A stretch of 64,000 nucleotides of DNA from positions 62,001 to 126,000 of the forward strand of contig JAPDJU010000001.1 in assembly GCA_029258915.1 (NCBI GenBank), read 5' to 3'. A program made the position numbers and the translations under genes. The stretch comes from Thermoproteota archaeon. GTDB taxonomy: Archaea > Thermoproteota > Thermoprotei_A > EX4484-217-1. How positions within the stretch are numbered: position 1 is the first letter of the stretch; each line of letters starts with the position of its first letter. Below are positions 10,478 through 20,126 of the stretch, in pieces. The notes beneath the pieces are model-generated. The model searched no databases. It was not told the DNA's origin and saw only the letters and a list, made by a program, of their open reading frames with translations.

Positions 10478-10537
10478 GTTAAAATATGCAGAGAATCACC
10501 ACCATTTTAAATGTTAGAACTGTTTTAGGTGATAATT

Positions 10538-10699
10538 ATGAGTTTTAAAGATAAGGTTCGTGAAGCCATAGAAAACATTGAATATACTATTGATTTACTA
10601 AGAGAAATAGAGGATGAATATGAGGAATTATCTAAAGATATTGAAGAAATAATAGATTTGCTTGATGAAGCGTTAGATAAGTTAGAGAGGTTAAGCTGA
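10538..10699 (+). CDS. Small acidic helical protein (53 aa), unknown function
   Basis: Not in the ORF track. ATG at 10538 with AGGTGAT just upstream. The product MSFKDKVREAIENIEYTIDLLR... is rich in Glu, Asp, Lys, Leu and Ile with heptad-like hydrophobic spacing, which suggests a short coiled coil. It lies alone between the peptide transporter and the MoxR gene. I recognise no family. The good ribosome binding site and coding-like codon use support it being real. Confidence 0.55.
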   Translation: MSFKDKVREAIENIEYTIDLLREIEDEYEELSKDIEEIIDLLDEALDKLERLS

Positions 10700-10800
10700 G
10701 AATAGTTTTAGCATTAACCTTTAAATAAGAGGATTTGCGTAGGAAATTTTCATGATAAAATAGTTAAGAACGTAAGTAAAATACCTTATAGTGGTTAGCT

Positions 10801-11742
10801 ATGAAAACTAGTGAGGGATTTAAGGAAAACGTAGTTGAGAAAAAGGTTTACGAAACTTATCTCAGCATAGTAGAGCCGTTTAAACCTATTAGATCAGTTA
10901 GGGGTATTGTTAATAGGTTACGTGAAGATTTTAAGCTTATTGTTTCAGAAAAACTTGTGGCATTAGTCGTTTCAGCTTTCTTAATAGGTAGACCTGTTCT
11001 TTTTGAAGGACCTCCGGGTACGGGAAAAACTGAAGTTGGCTATGGTATTTTAACTCTTTGGGCAGGTAAAAGAGCATTTATTCTTCCATGTAGTGAAAAT
11101 TATGATGAATATAGGGTTATCGGGGATTTCCACCCATTAATGGCTATGAAAATGGGGTTTACTGAGGAAAGTTTTGTACCTAGACCCTTACTTGCAGCTT
11201 TAGTTTTAGACTCAGGAGTACTTGTTGATGAAATTAGGAGAAGCAGCGAAGAATTTCAAAACATGTTACTTGATATTGTAGATAAGAGAAGAATAGTTAT
11301 ACCGGAGCTTAAAAGGGTTTTCAAAGCTAAAGGTGAAGGTTTTCAAGTGATTTTCACAAGTAACCCTGAAGATATTGCTCAAGGAGAACTAAGCGATGCT
11401 TTCCTGAGAAGAGTTGTTAGAATAAAGTTTACTTATCCTCCAGAAGAGGTAGAGAAGGAAATAGTTAAACTCAGGTTAGGTGAAGACTATAGACTAGTAA
11501 GCGAAGACAATATAGCAAAAATATTAGCAGTAATTAATGAACTAAGAAGTAAAGCATTACACAAGCCGGGCCCTGCAGATACTGTTGCATGGACGCAAAT
11601 GGCGGCTGGATTAGCTAAACTGAGAGGAAAAAGGAAAGCAGATATCAAGGACTTCTATGATGCAGCGTTCTCTGTTCTTCTTAAAAGAAGCGAGGATGAA
11701 GACGTAGTAGGTATGGTTGTTGAGAAATATTTTAAGAGGTAA
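10801..11742 (+). CDS. MoxR-family AAA+ ATPase
   Basis: 313 aa. Walker A GPPGTGKTE (about residues 74-82), Walker B GVLVDEIRRSSEEFQN, and sensor 1 VIFTSNPEDIAQGELSDAFLRRV. The DEINR of most MoxR proteins is DEIRR here. The helical lid domain follows. MoxR ATPases act as chaperone-like assembly factors, normally paired with a VWA protein, and the next gene 10 bases downstream is exactly that. A second MoxR/VWA pair is found near 48-51 kb. Confidence 0.92.
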   Translation: MKTSEGFKENVVEKKVYETYLSIVEPFKPIRSVRGIVNRLREDFKLIVSEKLVALVVSAFLIGRPVLFEGPPGTGKTEVGYGILTLWAGKRAFILPCSENYDEYRVIGDFHPLMAMKMGFTEESFVPRPLLAALVLDSGVLVDEIRRSSEEFQNMLLDIVDKRRIVIPELKRVFKAKGEGFQVIFTSNPEDIAQGELSDAFLRRVVRIKFTYPPEEVEKEIVKLRLGEDYRLVSEDNIAKILAVINELRSKALHKPGPADTVAWTQMAAGLAKLRGKRKADIKDFYDAAFSVLLKRSEDEDVVGMVVEKYFKR

Positions 11743-11752
11743 TGTTTAGTAA

Positions 11753-13858
11753 ATGAGATTAACAGCAAAGAATGAAATCCTTTTTAAGGAAGAAGAATTA
11801 GTAGATTTTCTAATTAAGCTATGCAAAGAACTAAGAAATAAAGGAACACCTTTAAGCATAAGCGAAGTAGAAAATGCGATAAAAATTCTAAAAACATATT
11901 GCTCCTTGACAGGGTATATTAAAGAGAAAGAACAATACATAGTACCATTTAACGATTTTAAGGAAGTATTAAAAGCTGTTTTAGCTAAGAGGGTAAACTA
12001 TGAAAGTGTTTTTGAAGAGGTTCTTAACAACTTTGTTTTAAAGAAGGCCTCCCTAAGGTATAAAATAGTTAGGGACATAGAGTTTAACCTTAAAGAATTA
12101 AGATTACATTATGGAGATAGAATACCGATAGCTAAAGTAAAAGTGTTGGTTAAAAATCCAAGTAAGAAACAAGCTTTCTATACGCTATGGAAACTTGGAG
12201 TTATAAAGAAAGACAGTAGAAAAGGTGTTTTTGAAATAGCTAGGAAAGAGAAAATTAATTCTATTGTTTCAAAATGTGTAGAACATAATCTTAAAGACTT
12301 AAACAAAGCAGCAAATTACATTATGCTAAAGAATATTCAGAAATGTCCATTAAGAAGAATAAAGGATGAAAAAGACTTTTACTTAGACTCTATAGAGGAC
12401 ATTATTCGAAACAAGCTTAGCATAGAAGATCTCCCCAGCACTAAAATCCTTGAATTATCACTTTACGCTTTTGAAAAGAAAAGAAGAAATGTATCTAAGT
12501 TTTTAGCCAAAATACTTGCACATAGAATATTAAAAACACCATTAGAAGTTAAAAGCCTTGACTCAAGCAAGCTCATTAAGGTTCTGAAGGAACATGGCCT
12601 ATTAGATTCGCAAATAATCGGCTCAATATTAAATTATAATCCTAAAGCTGTAAACGAACTAATAAAAGACTATAAAAACACATTATTAGAGACTTTGCCC
12701 TCACTTAGACTAGAGTCTCAGAGACTTGTTGTTAGTAAGCTATCTAAATCACCACTAAACAAAAATGAAATACATAAGATTATCTCAAATACTAACCCTA
12801 GAGCATTAAGCTCTCTTAAAAAAATAAAATGCAATAACTTAAATGTTAGTGAACGGATTTTAATTAAAGCTGCTTCAAAACTTGCTAAGGTATTTGAATA
12901 CTATAGAAAGGCATTTTTAGAAAATAATAAAGGATACTATGACATGGCCAATAGCGTTCTCGAAGAATACCATAACTTAATGAAGCAATATTCTTCGACT
13001 ATTCCAGCACATAAGATGTCAGAGCTAGAAAAAACTATTACTGAAAAAATTGATGTTTTAAACGCATTATTAGCTTCGGTATCCTTCGGAATACCAAGCA
13101 ATCTACCCTATATCTTGAAGATTTATGGAGCTAGTTTTCAAACATTACATTTGCTTAAAGAAGTTTATGAAGCATCTGTTGATGATGAAGTTAAGAAAAA
13201 CGTTTTACATGCAGCCTCCATGGTTGTTCAGCGATTAAAAACTAAGTATAGATCGTACATTACCACTGCTAAGCGTAAAAAGACTAAGAGAAAAACAGCT
13301 AGCATGGTTATTAGAGATAGCATCTATAATGTTTTAAGGTTTGAAGAAAAACCTATAGTCTATCAGGAAAGGAAGAAAGAAGTAAAGATAATATTACTTG
13401 TAGATGTTAGCGGCAGCATGAGAGAGTTTGCTGAACACGCAATTCTAATAGCTTCTACATTTACCAAGAGCGTTAGCGATCTCATAGTTTTTAGAGAATA
13501 TGTAGTTAAGGTTCCCAATAGAATTCTAAAGAATCCTATACTCCTAGTCGAATTCCTCTTTAACCTTAAGTTCGGTGGATGGACGAATATAGCTTTAGCT
13601 TTGTCTGAGGTATCTAGGAGAAAGGGTAGAAAAGTTGTTGTTATGATCTCTGATCTTAAACAAACAGTTAAAGGGTACAATCCCTTAGATGAAGCTAAAT
13701 ATGCTGTTAAAGGAAGTACTGAATTTATAGTTTTAACTCCTCCATTACATGATGAAGTTTTCGCTAATGAGCTTAAAACCCTTGGAGCCAAGGTTTATGC
13801 CGTTAATAATGTTGAGGATTTTGTGAGGAAACTGGCATATATATTTAGAAGTTCCTAA
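11753..13858 (+). CDS. VWA-domain protein, partner of the MoxR ATPase
   Basis: 701 aa. A long Lys-rich, mostly helical N-terminal region (about residues 1-540) of no recognised family is followed by a C-terminal VWA domain. The metal-binding MIDAS motif DVSGSM starts near residue 551, with downstream FGGWTNIALAL (Thr) and VVVMISDLKQT (Asp) completing it. The arrangement resembles CoxE-like VWA proteins that work with MoxR ATPases in cofactor or complex assembly. The target is unknown. The long N-terminal domain is unusual and may bind the client. Confidence 0.85.
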   Translation: MRLTAKNEILFKEEELVDFLIKLCKELRNKGTPLSISEVENAIKILKTYCSLTGYIKEKEQYIVPFNDFKEVLKAVLAKRVNYESVFEEVLNNFVLKKASLRYKIVRDIEFNLKELRLHYGDRIPIAKVKVLVKNPSKKQAFYTLWKLGVIKKDSRKGVFEIARKEKINSIVSKCVEHNLKDLNKAANYIMLKNIQKCPLRRIKDEKDFYLDSIEDIIRNKLSIEDLPSTKILELSLYAFEKKRRNVSKFLAKILAHRILKTPLEVKSLDSSKLIKVLKEHGLLDSQIIGSILNYNPKAVNELIKDYKNTLLETLPSLRLESQRLVVSKLSKSPLNKNEIHKIISNTNPRALSSLKKIKCNNLNVSERILIKAASKLAKVFEYYRKAFLENNKGYYDMANSVLEEYHNLMKQYSSTIPAHKMSELEKTITEKIDVLNALLASVSFGIPSNLPYILKIYGASFQTLHLLKEVYEASVDDEVKKNVLHAASMVVQRLKTKYRSYITTAKRKKTKRKTASMVIRDSIYNVLRFEEKPIVYQERKKEVKIILLVDVSGSMREFAEHAILIASTFTKSVSDLIVFREYVVKVPNRILKNPILLVEFLFNLKFGGWTNIALALSEVSRRKGRKVVVMISDLKQTVKGYNPLDEAKYAVKGSTEFIVLTPPLHDEVFANELKTLGAKVYAVNNVEDFVRKLAYIFRSS

Positions 13859-13885
13859 AGTTAGCATTATATAATACATATACTT

Positions 13886-13919
13886 CTACTATTACCTAAT
13901 GGTCATTAGGTAATAGTAG
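13886..13919. promoter_or_regulatory. Perfect 16-bp inverted repeat (operator or terminator hairpin)
   Basis: CTACTATTACCTAATG and CATTAGGTAATAGTAG are exact reverse complements separated by 2 bases. The repeat fills the gap between the VWA stop (13858) and the ATG at 13921 of the decayed MFS gene, ending one base before that ATG. It could be an operator for the MFS gene or a terminator-like hairpin for the VWA operon. No T-tract follows, which favours an operator. Confidence 0.6.
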
Positions 13920-13920
13920 C

Positions 13921-15065
13921 ATGCTCCTTCACAAATATTGGGTTAGATTTTATAGTATAGGGCACCTTTTCGAAGCATTAAGCTGGGGTTTGTACTACGC
14001 AGTATCGAGAATATATGTTAAGGAGTTTTTAGGAGGAACATATACGGACATAATGTTTCTTAACGCTGCTGAGTGCGCACCTGTACTGACATCTACTTTT
14101 TGGATACGCTAGCTGATAGGTATGGTAGGAGAAAATTCGTTTTATTAGGGTTAATATCTGTGCCATCACTTGCGCTTATAGGCTTTACCGGCATCCCCTA
14201 TGTCCAAATACTAGCAGCTGTTACGAGTTTAGCATGGATTACTTCATGGCCTTCAATAATTGCCCGTGGTTTCGGAAAAAGCAGAAAGCGGCTATAGATA
14301 TGGCACTGTTACTTTAGGCGGTTCTTTAGGATGGGGCTAGGATGCAGCATGATGGGGTTTATATATGGGTTTGGAGGAGTGAAGCTTATTACATTAATTG
14401 CGGCATTAACTTTAACGCTATTCTACATAGTGTTCTATACGGCATATCCTAAAGAATATGATATTGTGAGAAAATATGACAGTAAAAATAAACTAGCACA
14501 GTAAATAAAATTCCTAGAAACTTATTTATATTCCTGCTAGTTGTAGGTATTAGCTATTTCGGTGTTTCATGGTCATTTAATGTACTTTTAATTAAGCTTT
14601 ACATTGAAGTTAGAAGGAACGAAGTCGTGTATGGGATAATATACGGTGGCTTAACATCTTTAATATGTTCCATGATAAGACCCTTATGCCGGAAAGCTAG
14701 GTGATAAAGTAGGAAGCTTAAAACTTTATAAAGCATCACTAGTATCATACTCTTTACTTATGTTTCTTTTAGCCATAAGCAGAGGAATAATTATGACTAT
14801 TTTATGGCTTATACTCATCTATCCGCTCTATGATATTTCAGTAGTAACAACAGTTTCCAGCTTTGTACCTAAACACTTAAAAGCATCTGCCATTGGCTCG
14901 CTTTATACTGTTATGAGTATATCAGGTACGTTAATTCCTATTGTTGGACCTCTAACTGATCTTTGGGGAGCACGATATTCAGTGCTTTTAGCTTCAGCGC
15001 TTCAAATAGCCGCCCTACTAGCGCTTGTTTTGAAATTTAATTTAAAAGGTATTCTAAAGACCTAG
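13921..15065 (+). pseudogene. Major facilitator superfamily transporter, degraded by several frameshifts
   Basis: Pieces of one MFS protein lie in different frames. 13921-14112 encodes an N-terminal helix. A second frame near 14090 gives the MFS motif LADRYGRRKFVLLG and two helices. A further shift gives SGYRYGTVTLGGSLGWG and ends at an in-frame TAG. Then come GKLGDKVGSLKLYKASLVSYSLLMF and a final stretch (14760-15065) with YTVMSISGTLIPIVGPLTDLWGARYSVLLAS. At least three frameshifts and internal stops make a functional product very unlikely. It runs convergently into the HD-domain gene with a 12-base overlap. The substrate is unknown. Confidence 0.85.
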
Positions 15066-15608
15066 GATTTCATGTATTTGTTTTAAAGCTTCTAACGATA
15101 TTTCAACAAGTTTTCTAAGTTCTATTCCTAGCCTCTCACATGCCATAGTTATTTTGTCTCTACGAATATTTCTCGCAAAATCTTTTTGCTTAAACTTCTT
15201 AAGAACACTCTTAACCTTAACTTCTTCAAGCTTTTTATGCGGCATAACAAGAGCGGTAGCAATTATGAGACCGGATATCTGATCTGAAGCTATTAAAGCA
15301 TAAGCCATTTTGCTTTCAGGTTTAACACCAGACAGTTCGTTATGAGACATTATTGCTTCTAAGGCTTCTTGAGGTAACTTGTTTTTAAGGAAATCTGCTG
15401 TTATTTTAGTATGTAATGGCATATTATTCTTAGTTTTATCATAGTCTAAGTCATGAAGTAACCCTACAAGCCCCCATAAGTTTTCGTCCTCATTAAAATA
15501 TTTAGCTAAACCTTTCATTATTGCTTCAACAGCATAAACATGTTTTCTTATTTTATCGTTTCTAATCCATTCTTCTATAAGTTTTAAAGCTTCACTCCTA
15601 GATATCAT
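15054..15608 (-). CDS. HD-domain protein (predicted phosphohydrolase)
   Basis: About 184 aa. HD motifs: His in RKHVYAVEAIM, the central HD in VGLLHDLDYDKTK, and a further His in LHTKITADFL and AIMSHNELSG. These are the metal-binding residues of the HD superfamily. It matches the small archaeal/bacterial HD proteins of unknown substrate. I prefer the ATG at 15608 (MISRSEALKLIEEWI), which has GGTGG upstream, over the ATG at 15626. The 3' end overlaps the MFS pseudogene on the other strand. Confidence 0.85.
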   Translation of the reverse strand: MISRSEALKLIEEWIRNDKIRKHVYAVEAIMKGLAKYFNEDENLWGLVGLLHDLDYDKTKNNMPLHTKITADFLKNKLPQEALEAIMSHNELSGVKPESKMAYALIASDQISGLIIATALVMPHKKLEEVKVKSVLKKFKQKDFARNIRRDKITMACERLGIELRKLVEISLEALKQIHEILGL

Positions 15609-15769
15609 AAAACCACCTTCTAACATTATTAAGAACCTTATCCCATAATCTTTGCTTTAGAAACATATTTTACTTTCCAACAATACCTTACCTAAATTGC
15701 ACACTAACAAGGTTGCCTTGCATTAATTTAAAATAACATGTTCTAAATATATCGTTACAGGAGATCCAT

Positions 15770-16168
15770 ATGTCTGAAAGATTTATGAGTGTTAAAGAAA
15801 TTCTCCATGAGATAGATAAGCTACTTGATGAAGAAGCAATGGTAATCACTAAAGCTCTTTCGAAAGTAGATGATCCCTTATATAGAGCAACACTTTCAGA
15901 TATTTTATCCCATATAATAGCCAATAAGAGCCAAGTTTGCGGATTAAGGAACATCTACATTTTCGGAGCACCTAAGCCTTCAGCTAAAGACAAAGAAGTT
16001 TATTTTAAAGCTTTTAGAGACTCTATTAGATTGTTCACTCAAGCCACACGACTTCTCCAGAGGCTCTCAGATACGGCAGTAGATCCTAGGATAAGAGGCT
16101 ACATAGACACTATGCTTAGCTTATGGAAATACTCACTAAAAGTTGGTAGGAAGGTTTTAAAACGCTAA
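15770..16168 (+). CDS. Hypothetical helical protein (132 aa)
   Basis: I do not recognise this family. The product is predicted all-helical (VKEILHEIDKLLDEEAMVITKALSKV, DPLYRATLSDILSHIIANKSQVCGLRNIYIFG) with one Cys, no signal peptide and no membrane segment. The pattern of a four-helix bundle with Glu-rich first helix is loosely ferritin-like, but the metal-binding signature is absent. AGGAGAT lies upstream of the start. It stands alone between the HD gene and thiDN. Confidence 0.7.
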   Translation: MSERFMSVKEILHEIDKLLDEEAMVITKALSKVDDPLYRATLSDILSHIIANKSQVCGLRNIYIFGAPKPSAKDKEVYFKAFRDSIRLFTQATRLLQRLSDTAVDPRIRGYIDTMLSLWKYSLKVGRKVLKR

Positions 16169-16260
16169 CCTTTAATTCTAAGTTAAAAACCACTTTTTTC
16201 TACTTCCGAAAACTATTTTCTGTAAAGTGTGTTTTACATATGTTTAGGTGAGCCAATTTC

Positions 16261-17631
16261 ATGCAATCTAAAATTCCATCAGCATTAACCATTGCTGGAA
16301 GCGATTCGGGTGGAGGTGCTGGAATAGAAGCTGACTTAAAAACATTTGCCGCTTTAGGAGTTCATGGTATGGCTGCTATTACCTCAATAACTGCTCAGAA
16401 CACTTATGAAGTAAGAGCTATTTACGACTTGCCGCCTGAAATGGTTGTTACTCAAATAGAAGCTGTTGCTGATGATATAGGTGTTGATGCTGCGAAAACA
16501 GGTATGCTAAGTAACTCTGAAATAATTAAGGCCGTAGCTTCTACTGTTAAAAAATATGGTTTTCCACTTGTCGTTGACCCTGTTATGATAGCTAAAAGCG
16601 GTGCTTCACTTTTAAGACCTGAAGCTGTAGAAACACTTGTAAAATACATTATACCTTTAGCTACTGTTGTAACCCCTAACCGTATGGAAGCAGAAAAGCT
16701 TTCAGGAATTAAAATAAAAACTATCGAGGATGCTAAGAGAGCCGCAAAACATATTGCTGAAGAATTAGGAGCTAAAGCTGTTATCGTTAAAGGAGGTCAC
16801 ATTTTAGACATTGAAAGCATAGACGTACTTTACTATAATGGTGTATTTAAAGAATTTAGAGCACAAAGGATAGAGAATGGATGCACGCACGGTACTGGAT
16901 GCAGCTTCTCGGCAGCGATTGCTGCTGAAATAGCTAAAGGCAAGCCCATCGAAGAAGCTGTTAGAGTAGCTAAGGAATTCATAACCTTAGCTATAAAGTA
17001 TGGTCTCAAAATAGGGAAAGGACATTGTCCTGTAAATCCTACGGCATGGGTTGAAATACCTGCTGAGAAATATCGTATTTTAGAAAACATTAACAATGCG
17101 TTAGAAATACTTGTGAAACACGGTGAATTTGTCTCTAAACTTATACCTGAAACCCAAACAAACCTAGTAATGGCCTTATCCAGGAAATATTCTAGAACAG
17201 TAAATGATGTAGCAGGTATACCTGGAAGAATAGTTAGATACTTTAACACAGTTAAGCCTTCCGGAAACCCTGTTTTCGGAGCTTCAAAACACATGGCCAA
17301 AGCTGTTCTTAAGGCTATGGAATTTAACGAAAACATTAGAGCAGCTGCCAACATAAAATATAGTAAAGAAATAATAGATGCTGCTAAAAAACTTGGATAT
17401 AAAGTATCCTACTATGATAGAAAAGAAGAACCTCCAGAAATCAAAGCTGCAGAAGGAAAAACTATACCGTGGGGTATTGAACAAGCAATAAAGAAGCTTA
17501 AAGGTGAAGTCCCAGACATAGTTTATCACCTTGGTGACTGGGGTAAAGAGCCCATGATAAACATCTTTGGTAAAGATGCTGTAGATGTTGCTTATAAAAT
17601 AGTTAGAATAGCGAAAGAGCTCAGCAAATAA
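16261..17631 (+). CDS. thiDN: ThiD-ThiN fusion: HMP/HMP-P kinase plus thiamine-phosphate synthase
   Basis: 456 aa. N-terminal ThiD domain (about 1-265): [66 protein letters not shown], and the catalytic Cys region [21 protein letters not shown]-terminal ThiN domain (about 275-456): [41 protein letters not shown] and [21 protein letters not shown]. ThiD phosphorylates the pyrimidine precursor and ThiN joins it to the thiazole phosphate in place of bacterial ThiE. The fusion is common in archaea. AGGTGA precedes the start. No TPP riboswitch is visible upstream. Confidence 0.96.
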   Translation: MQSKIPSALTIAGSDSGGGAGIEADLKTFAALGVHGMAAITSITAQNTYEVRAIYDLPPEMVVTQIEAVADDIGVDAAKTGMLSNSEIIKAVASTVKKYGFPLVVDPVMIAKSGASLLRPEAVETLVKYIIPLATVVTPNRMEAEKLSGIKIKTIEDAKRAAKHIAEELGAKAVIVKGGHILDIESIDVLYYNGVFKEFRAQRIENGCTHGTGCSFSAAIAAEIAKGKPIEEAVRVAKEFITLAIKYGLKIGKGHCPVNPTAWVEIPAEKYRILENINNALEILVKHGEFVSKLIPETQTNLVMALSRKYSRTVNDVAGIPGRIVRYFNTVKPSGNPVFGASKHMAKAVLKAMEFNENIRAAANIKYSKEIIDAAKKLGYKVSYYDRKEEPPEIKAAEGKTIPWGIEQAIKKLKGEVPDIVYHLGDWGKEPMINIFGKDAVDVAYKIVRIAKELSK

Positions 17632-17695
17632 AAGTTTAAAAGCGGAAAAAATAATTACTAGATATTAGCTAACATAAAGAGACAGGGCAGTTAGC

Positions 17696-18115
17696 ATGAC
17701 AACAATGGAAATTCCTCCGGAATGGCAGAAATTCAAGTATAGGGGCAAATCTCTAGATGAACTGCTAAATATGCCATTTGATGAGCTAATAAATCTTCTG
17801 CCAGCTAGGGCTAGAAGGAGCCTTATGAGAGGTATTAAACCAAGGCAAAGAATACTGTTAGAGAAAATTAGGAAATATAAAAAACTAGGCATTAAGAAAC
17901 CAATTAAAACGCATGTCAGAGACATGATAATACTGCCTGAAATGATTGGAATAACAATAGCTGTTTACAATGGTAAAGAATTCATACCTATGCAGGTAAC
18001 ACCTTGGATGATAGGTCACTACCTTGGAGAATTCTCACCATCAACAAGAATCGTTAAACATGGTGAACCTGGTCTTAGAGCAACCAGAAGTAGCATGTAT
18101 GTGCCTCTAAAGTAA
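17696..18115 (+). CDS. rpsS: 30S ribosomal protein uS19, isolated from the ribosomal operon
   Basis: 139 aa. Archaeal/eukaryotic-type uS19: [31 protein letters not shown] at the N-terminus and the rRNA-binding block [62 protein letters not shown]. In most archaea this gene lies between the uL2 and uL22 genes. Here it is flanked by thiDN and a phosphoribosyltransferase. The sequence looks intact. Confidence 0.97.
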   Translation: MTTMEIPPEWQKFKYRGKSLDELLNMPFDELINLLPARARRSLMRGIKPRQRILLEKIRKYKKLGIKKPIKTHVRDMIILPEMIGITIAVYNGKEFIPMQVTPWMIGHYLGEFSPSTRIVKHGEPGLRATRSSMYVPLK

Positions 18116-18125
18116 AAACCCACTT

Positions 18126-18881
18126 TTAAACATATAATCCTTCTGATTTAGCCTTTTTAATTATAGATAATACTTCTTCATCAGTTAGATCATACCATTT
18201 AATATATGCTTCGGCTACAGCGAAACCCCAGAAATCGCTTCTAATGTTTGGAACATAAATCATATCCGCGTAAGAATAAAGGAGCTTTATACTGCTAAGA
18301 GAAGCTGTAGGAGCACCTACATGTACTTTTGAAGCACCTATGTTTTTAAGGAACTTAACCGCAACAAGCATTGTATACCCTGAAGCAATACCATCATCGA
18401 TAACAATGACTTTCATGTTTTTAAACATATTATAGCCTATACTTTCTCTAAAAAGCTTCTCTCTACGCTTAACTTCAGCTAGAGTTATTTTAACATGTTC
18501 TTCAACTTCCTTAGCACTAAACCCTAAACGTTCTCTTAAAGGCTCATTAATTACTACAGTTCCATCCGGGGCAACTGCACCATAACCTGCTTCCGTATTC
18601 CATGGAATAAGCACCTTTCTTACAACAACAATGTCCATTTTTATAGATAGCCTCTTAGACACAGTATATGCTACCGGAAGCCCTCCCCTTGGAATAGCCA
18701 GTATATAATCTATATCTCTGTGAACATTATTTTCAATTAGAAGTTTAGCTAAAGTTAGACCTCCATCCTCTCTGTCCTTAAAAACATATCTCAACTCAAG
18801 CAGATGACTATAGAAAACTACTTTACTTCTAAATTTCTCTAAATATTTTTTAACCGCATAAAGGAACTCGGGATAACTCAT
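18126..18881 (-). CDS. Phosphoribosyltransferase-family protein (COG1926-like)
   Basis: 251 aa. A PRTase fold with the PRPP-binding loop VIVIDDGIASGYTMLVAVKFLKN, and upstream DYILAIPRGGLPVAYTVSKRL and VVRKVLIPWNTEAGYGAVAPDGTVVIN, as in COG1926 predicted phosphoribosyltransferases. The long N-terminus (KYLEKFRSKVVFYSHLLELRYVFKDREDGG) is usual for that group. The substrate is unknown. It converges on rpsS with a 10-base gap. Confidence 0.87.
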   Translation of the reverse strand: MSYPEFLYAVKKYLEKFRSKVVFYSHLLELRYVFKDREDGGLTLAKLLIENNVHRDIDYILAIPRGGLPVAYTVSKRLSIKMDIVVVRKVLIPWNTEAGYGAVAPDGTVVINEPLRERLGFSAKEVEEHVKITLAEVKRREKLFRESIGYNMFKNMKVIVIDDGIASGYTMLVAVKFLKNIGASKVHVGAPTASLSSIKLLYSYADMIYVPNIRSDFWGFAVAEAYIKWYDLTDEEVLSIIKKAKSEGLYV

Positions 18882-18941
18882 TAGCCCAACCTAGTAAAGT
18901 TTTGGATGAGCTGAAATATTAAAACATATAGGTAAACATTG

Positions 18942-18973
18942 TATGTTCACTTAAGAAGATAAAAATGAACATA
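18942..18973. promoter_or_regulatory. Inverted repeat TATGTTCA-N16-TGAACATA between divergent genes
   Basis: Two perfect 8-base half-sites lie 24 bases apart in the 197-base gap between the phosphoribosyltransferase (minus) and the V4R gene (plus). The spacing of about two helical turns between half-site centres fits a dimeric regulator. It could also be chance in AT-rich DNA. Confidence 0.3.
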
Positions 18974-19078
18974 TCTATATTTACTAATTTTTAACTAAAC
19001 AATATTTATTAGTGCTACAATATAAGTTAAGACGTGGTTTAAATATCCTTTAAAGCATCTACCATAGGGAATAGGGAA

Positions 19079-20126
19079 ATGCAACCCTTATTACCTTTTA
19101 ACATTCCTTTGGTTTACATCAAACCTAGAGAGAAAATAGCTGAAGTTTATGTTGAATGTTCTTCAGAATGCTTAAGCAAAGTATTTGGGGTAGAAACTTT
19201 ATTAGGTTTGTTTAGTGCAGTTTGGTATGTGTTGAAGCCATATGGGGTGGTGGGAGCTACGCTCTAAGCCCCGTAGGGTCTATACTCGTAGATAGGAGCC
19301 TCGTGCCGTTGGGCTCGACAGCCACCCATGAACCCATACGGGATGAACCGTGAAGGTGAGCCCTCTGCGGTGAGGTGGAAGCCCCTAGAGGAGCATCCTA
19401 ACCCAACCCAAACTACCATAAAACACCCTCTAGAGACAAACAGTACTAAGTAAGTATAAGTTAAAATTAGGTACTATATTGGAATTAACTAATGGAAAAA
19501 ACAGTGTAACATTATTTATAACAGGTTTTCAAGATAGAAGAAAAGTTGAAAAAGAAATTCTTAAATTAGACTGTGTATCGTCTGTCAAGGTTTTTTCGGA
19601 TGTTCTTATGGAAAAAGGGTTAGGTGTAGATATATTCCATTATCCTATAATGATTGCGGATTCCCATGCTTTAATATTCAATGCAAGGTATCTAATAGAA
19701 ACTTATATAGATTTAAGGGAAAGACTCGGTGATGCAGCAAACGTAATCTTTTACCATTTAGGCTTCCAATACGGATATCATGCAACTAAAGAACTTTCGG
19801 AAAAGCTTGGAGTAAAGCTCAGAGCACTATATAGTGTTAGTGAATTAGGTGAGATATTTTGCAGGATAGCCAGGGTTTATGGTTGGGGTTTCTTTGAAAT
19901 AGATTATGTAGAAGAGTCACGAGGAGTAATTAAAGTTTTCAATTCATGGACTGCTAGAGTGTATAGAGAGTTAAAAGGTTTAGCCAAAGAGCCTGTATGC
20001 CATATTGTTAGAGGCATGATAGCTGGTGCAGCTACTGCTATTACAGGCAAACGATGCAAAGCCGTGGAAATTCTTTGTACTGCCAAAGGTGATCCGTTCT
20101 ACTACTTTGAAGTTTTCGAAGAATAA
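19079..20126 (+). pseudogene. V4R-domain protein gene split by an IS200/IS605-like remnant
   Basis: The 5' piece (from 19079; LVYIKPREKIAEVYVECSSECLSKVFGV) looks like the start of a small regulatory, ACT-like domain. The 3' piece (19479-20126, TTG start) continues it (NSVTLFITGFQDRRKVEKEILKLDCVSSVKVF) into a V4R domain: ALIFNARYLIETYIDLRERLGDAANVIFYHLGFQYGYHATKELSEKLG, ending in VCHIVRGMIAGAATAITGKRCKAVEILC. V4R domains bind small hydrophobic ligands and often sit in archaeal regulators. A G+C-rich stretch (about 19235-19450) that looks like a tnpB 3' end separates the two parts and brings stops. The 3' piece might still be translated on its own. Confidence 0.65.
19235..19455 (+). mobile_element. 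IS200/IS605-family right-end remnant (tnpB 3' tail, possible reRNA)
   Basis: The base composition jumps to well above 50% G+C in an AT-rich neighbourhood. One frame reads PPMNPYGMNREGEPSAVRWKPLEEHPNPTQTT, the kind of low-complexity tail I associate with crenarchaeal tnpB (OrfB) 3' ends. Upstream in the same frame there are stops (TAA, TAG), so the tnpB body is gone. In IS200/IS605 elements the tnpB 3' end and right flank encode the structured guide-type RNA (reRNA/omegaRNA), which may explain the G+C-rich, hairpin-prone segment. The boundaries are approximate. Confidence 0.5.

Noticed and set aside
16169-16260. TPP riboswitch upstream of thiDN
   Set aside because: The conserved CTGAGA and ACCTGA elements of the THI box are absent.
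19235-19455. G+C-rich island considered as an rRNA fragment, tRNA, SRP RNA or RNase P RNA
   Set aside because: No cloverleaf, no conserved SRP or RNase P signature elements could be seen, and one frame reads as a tnpB tail.
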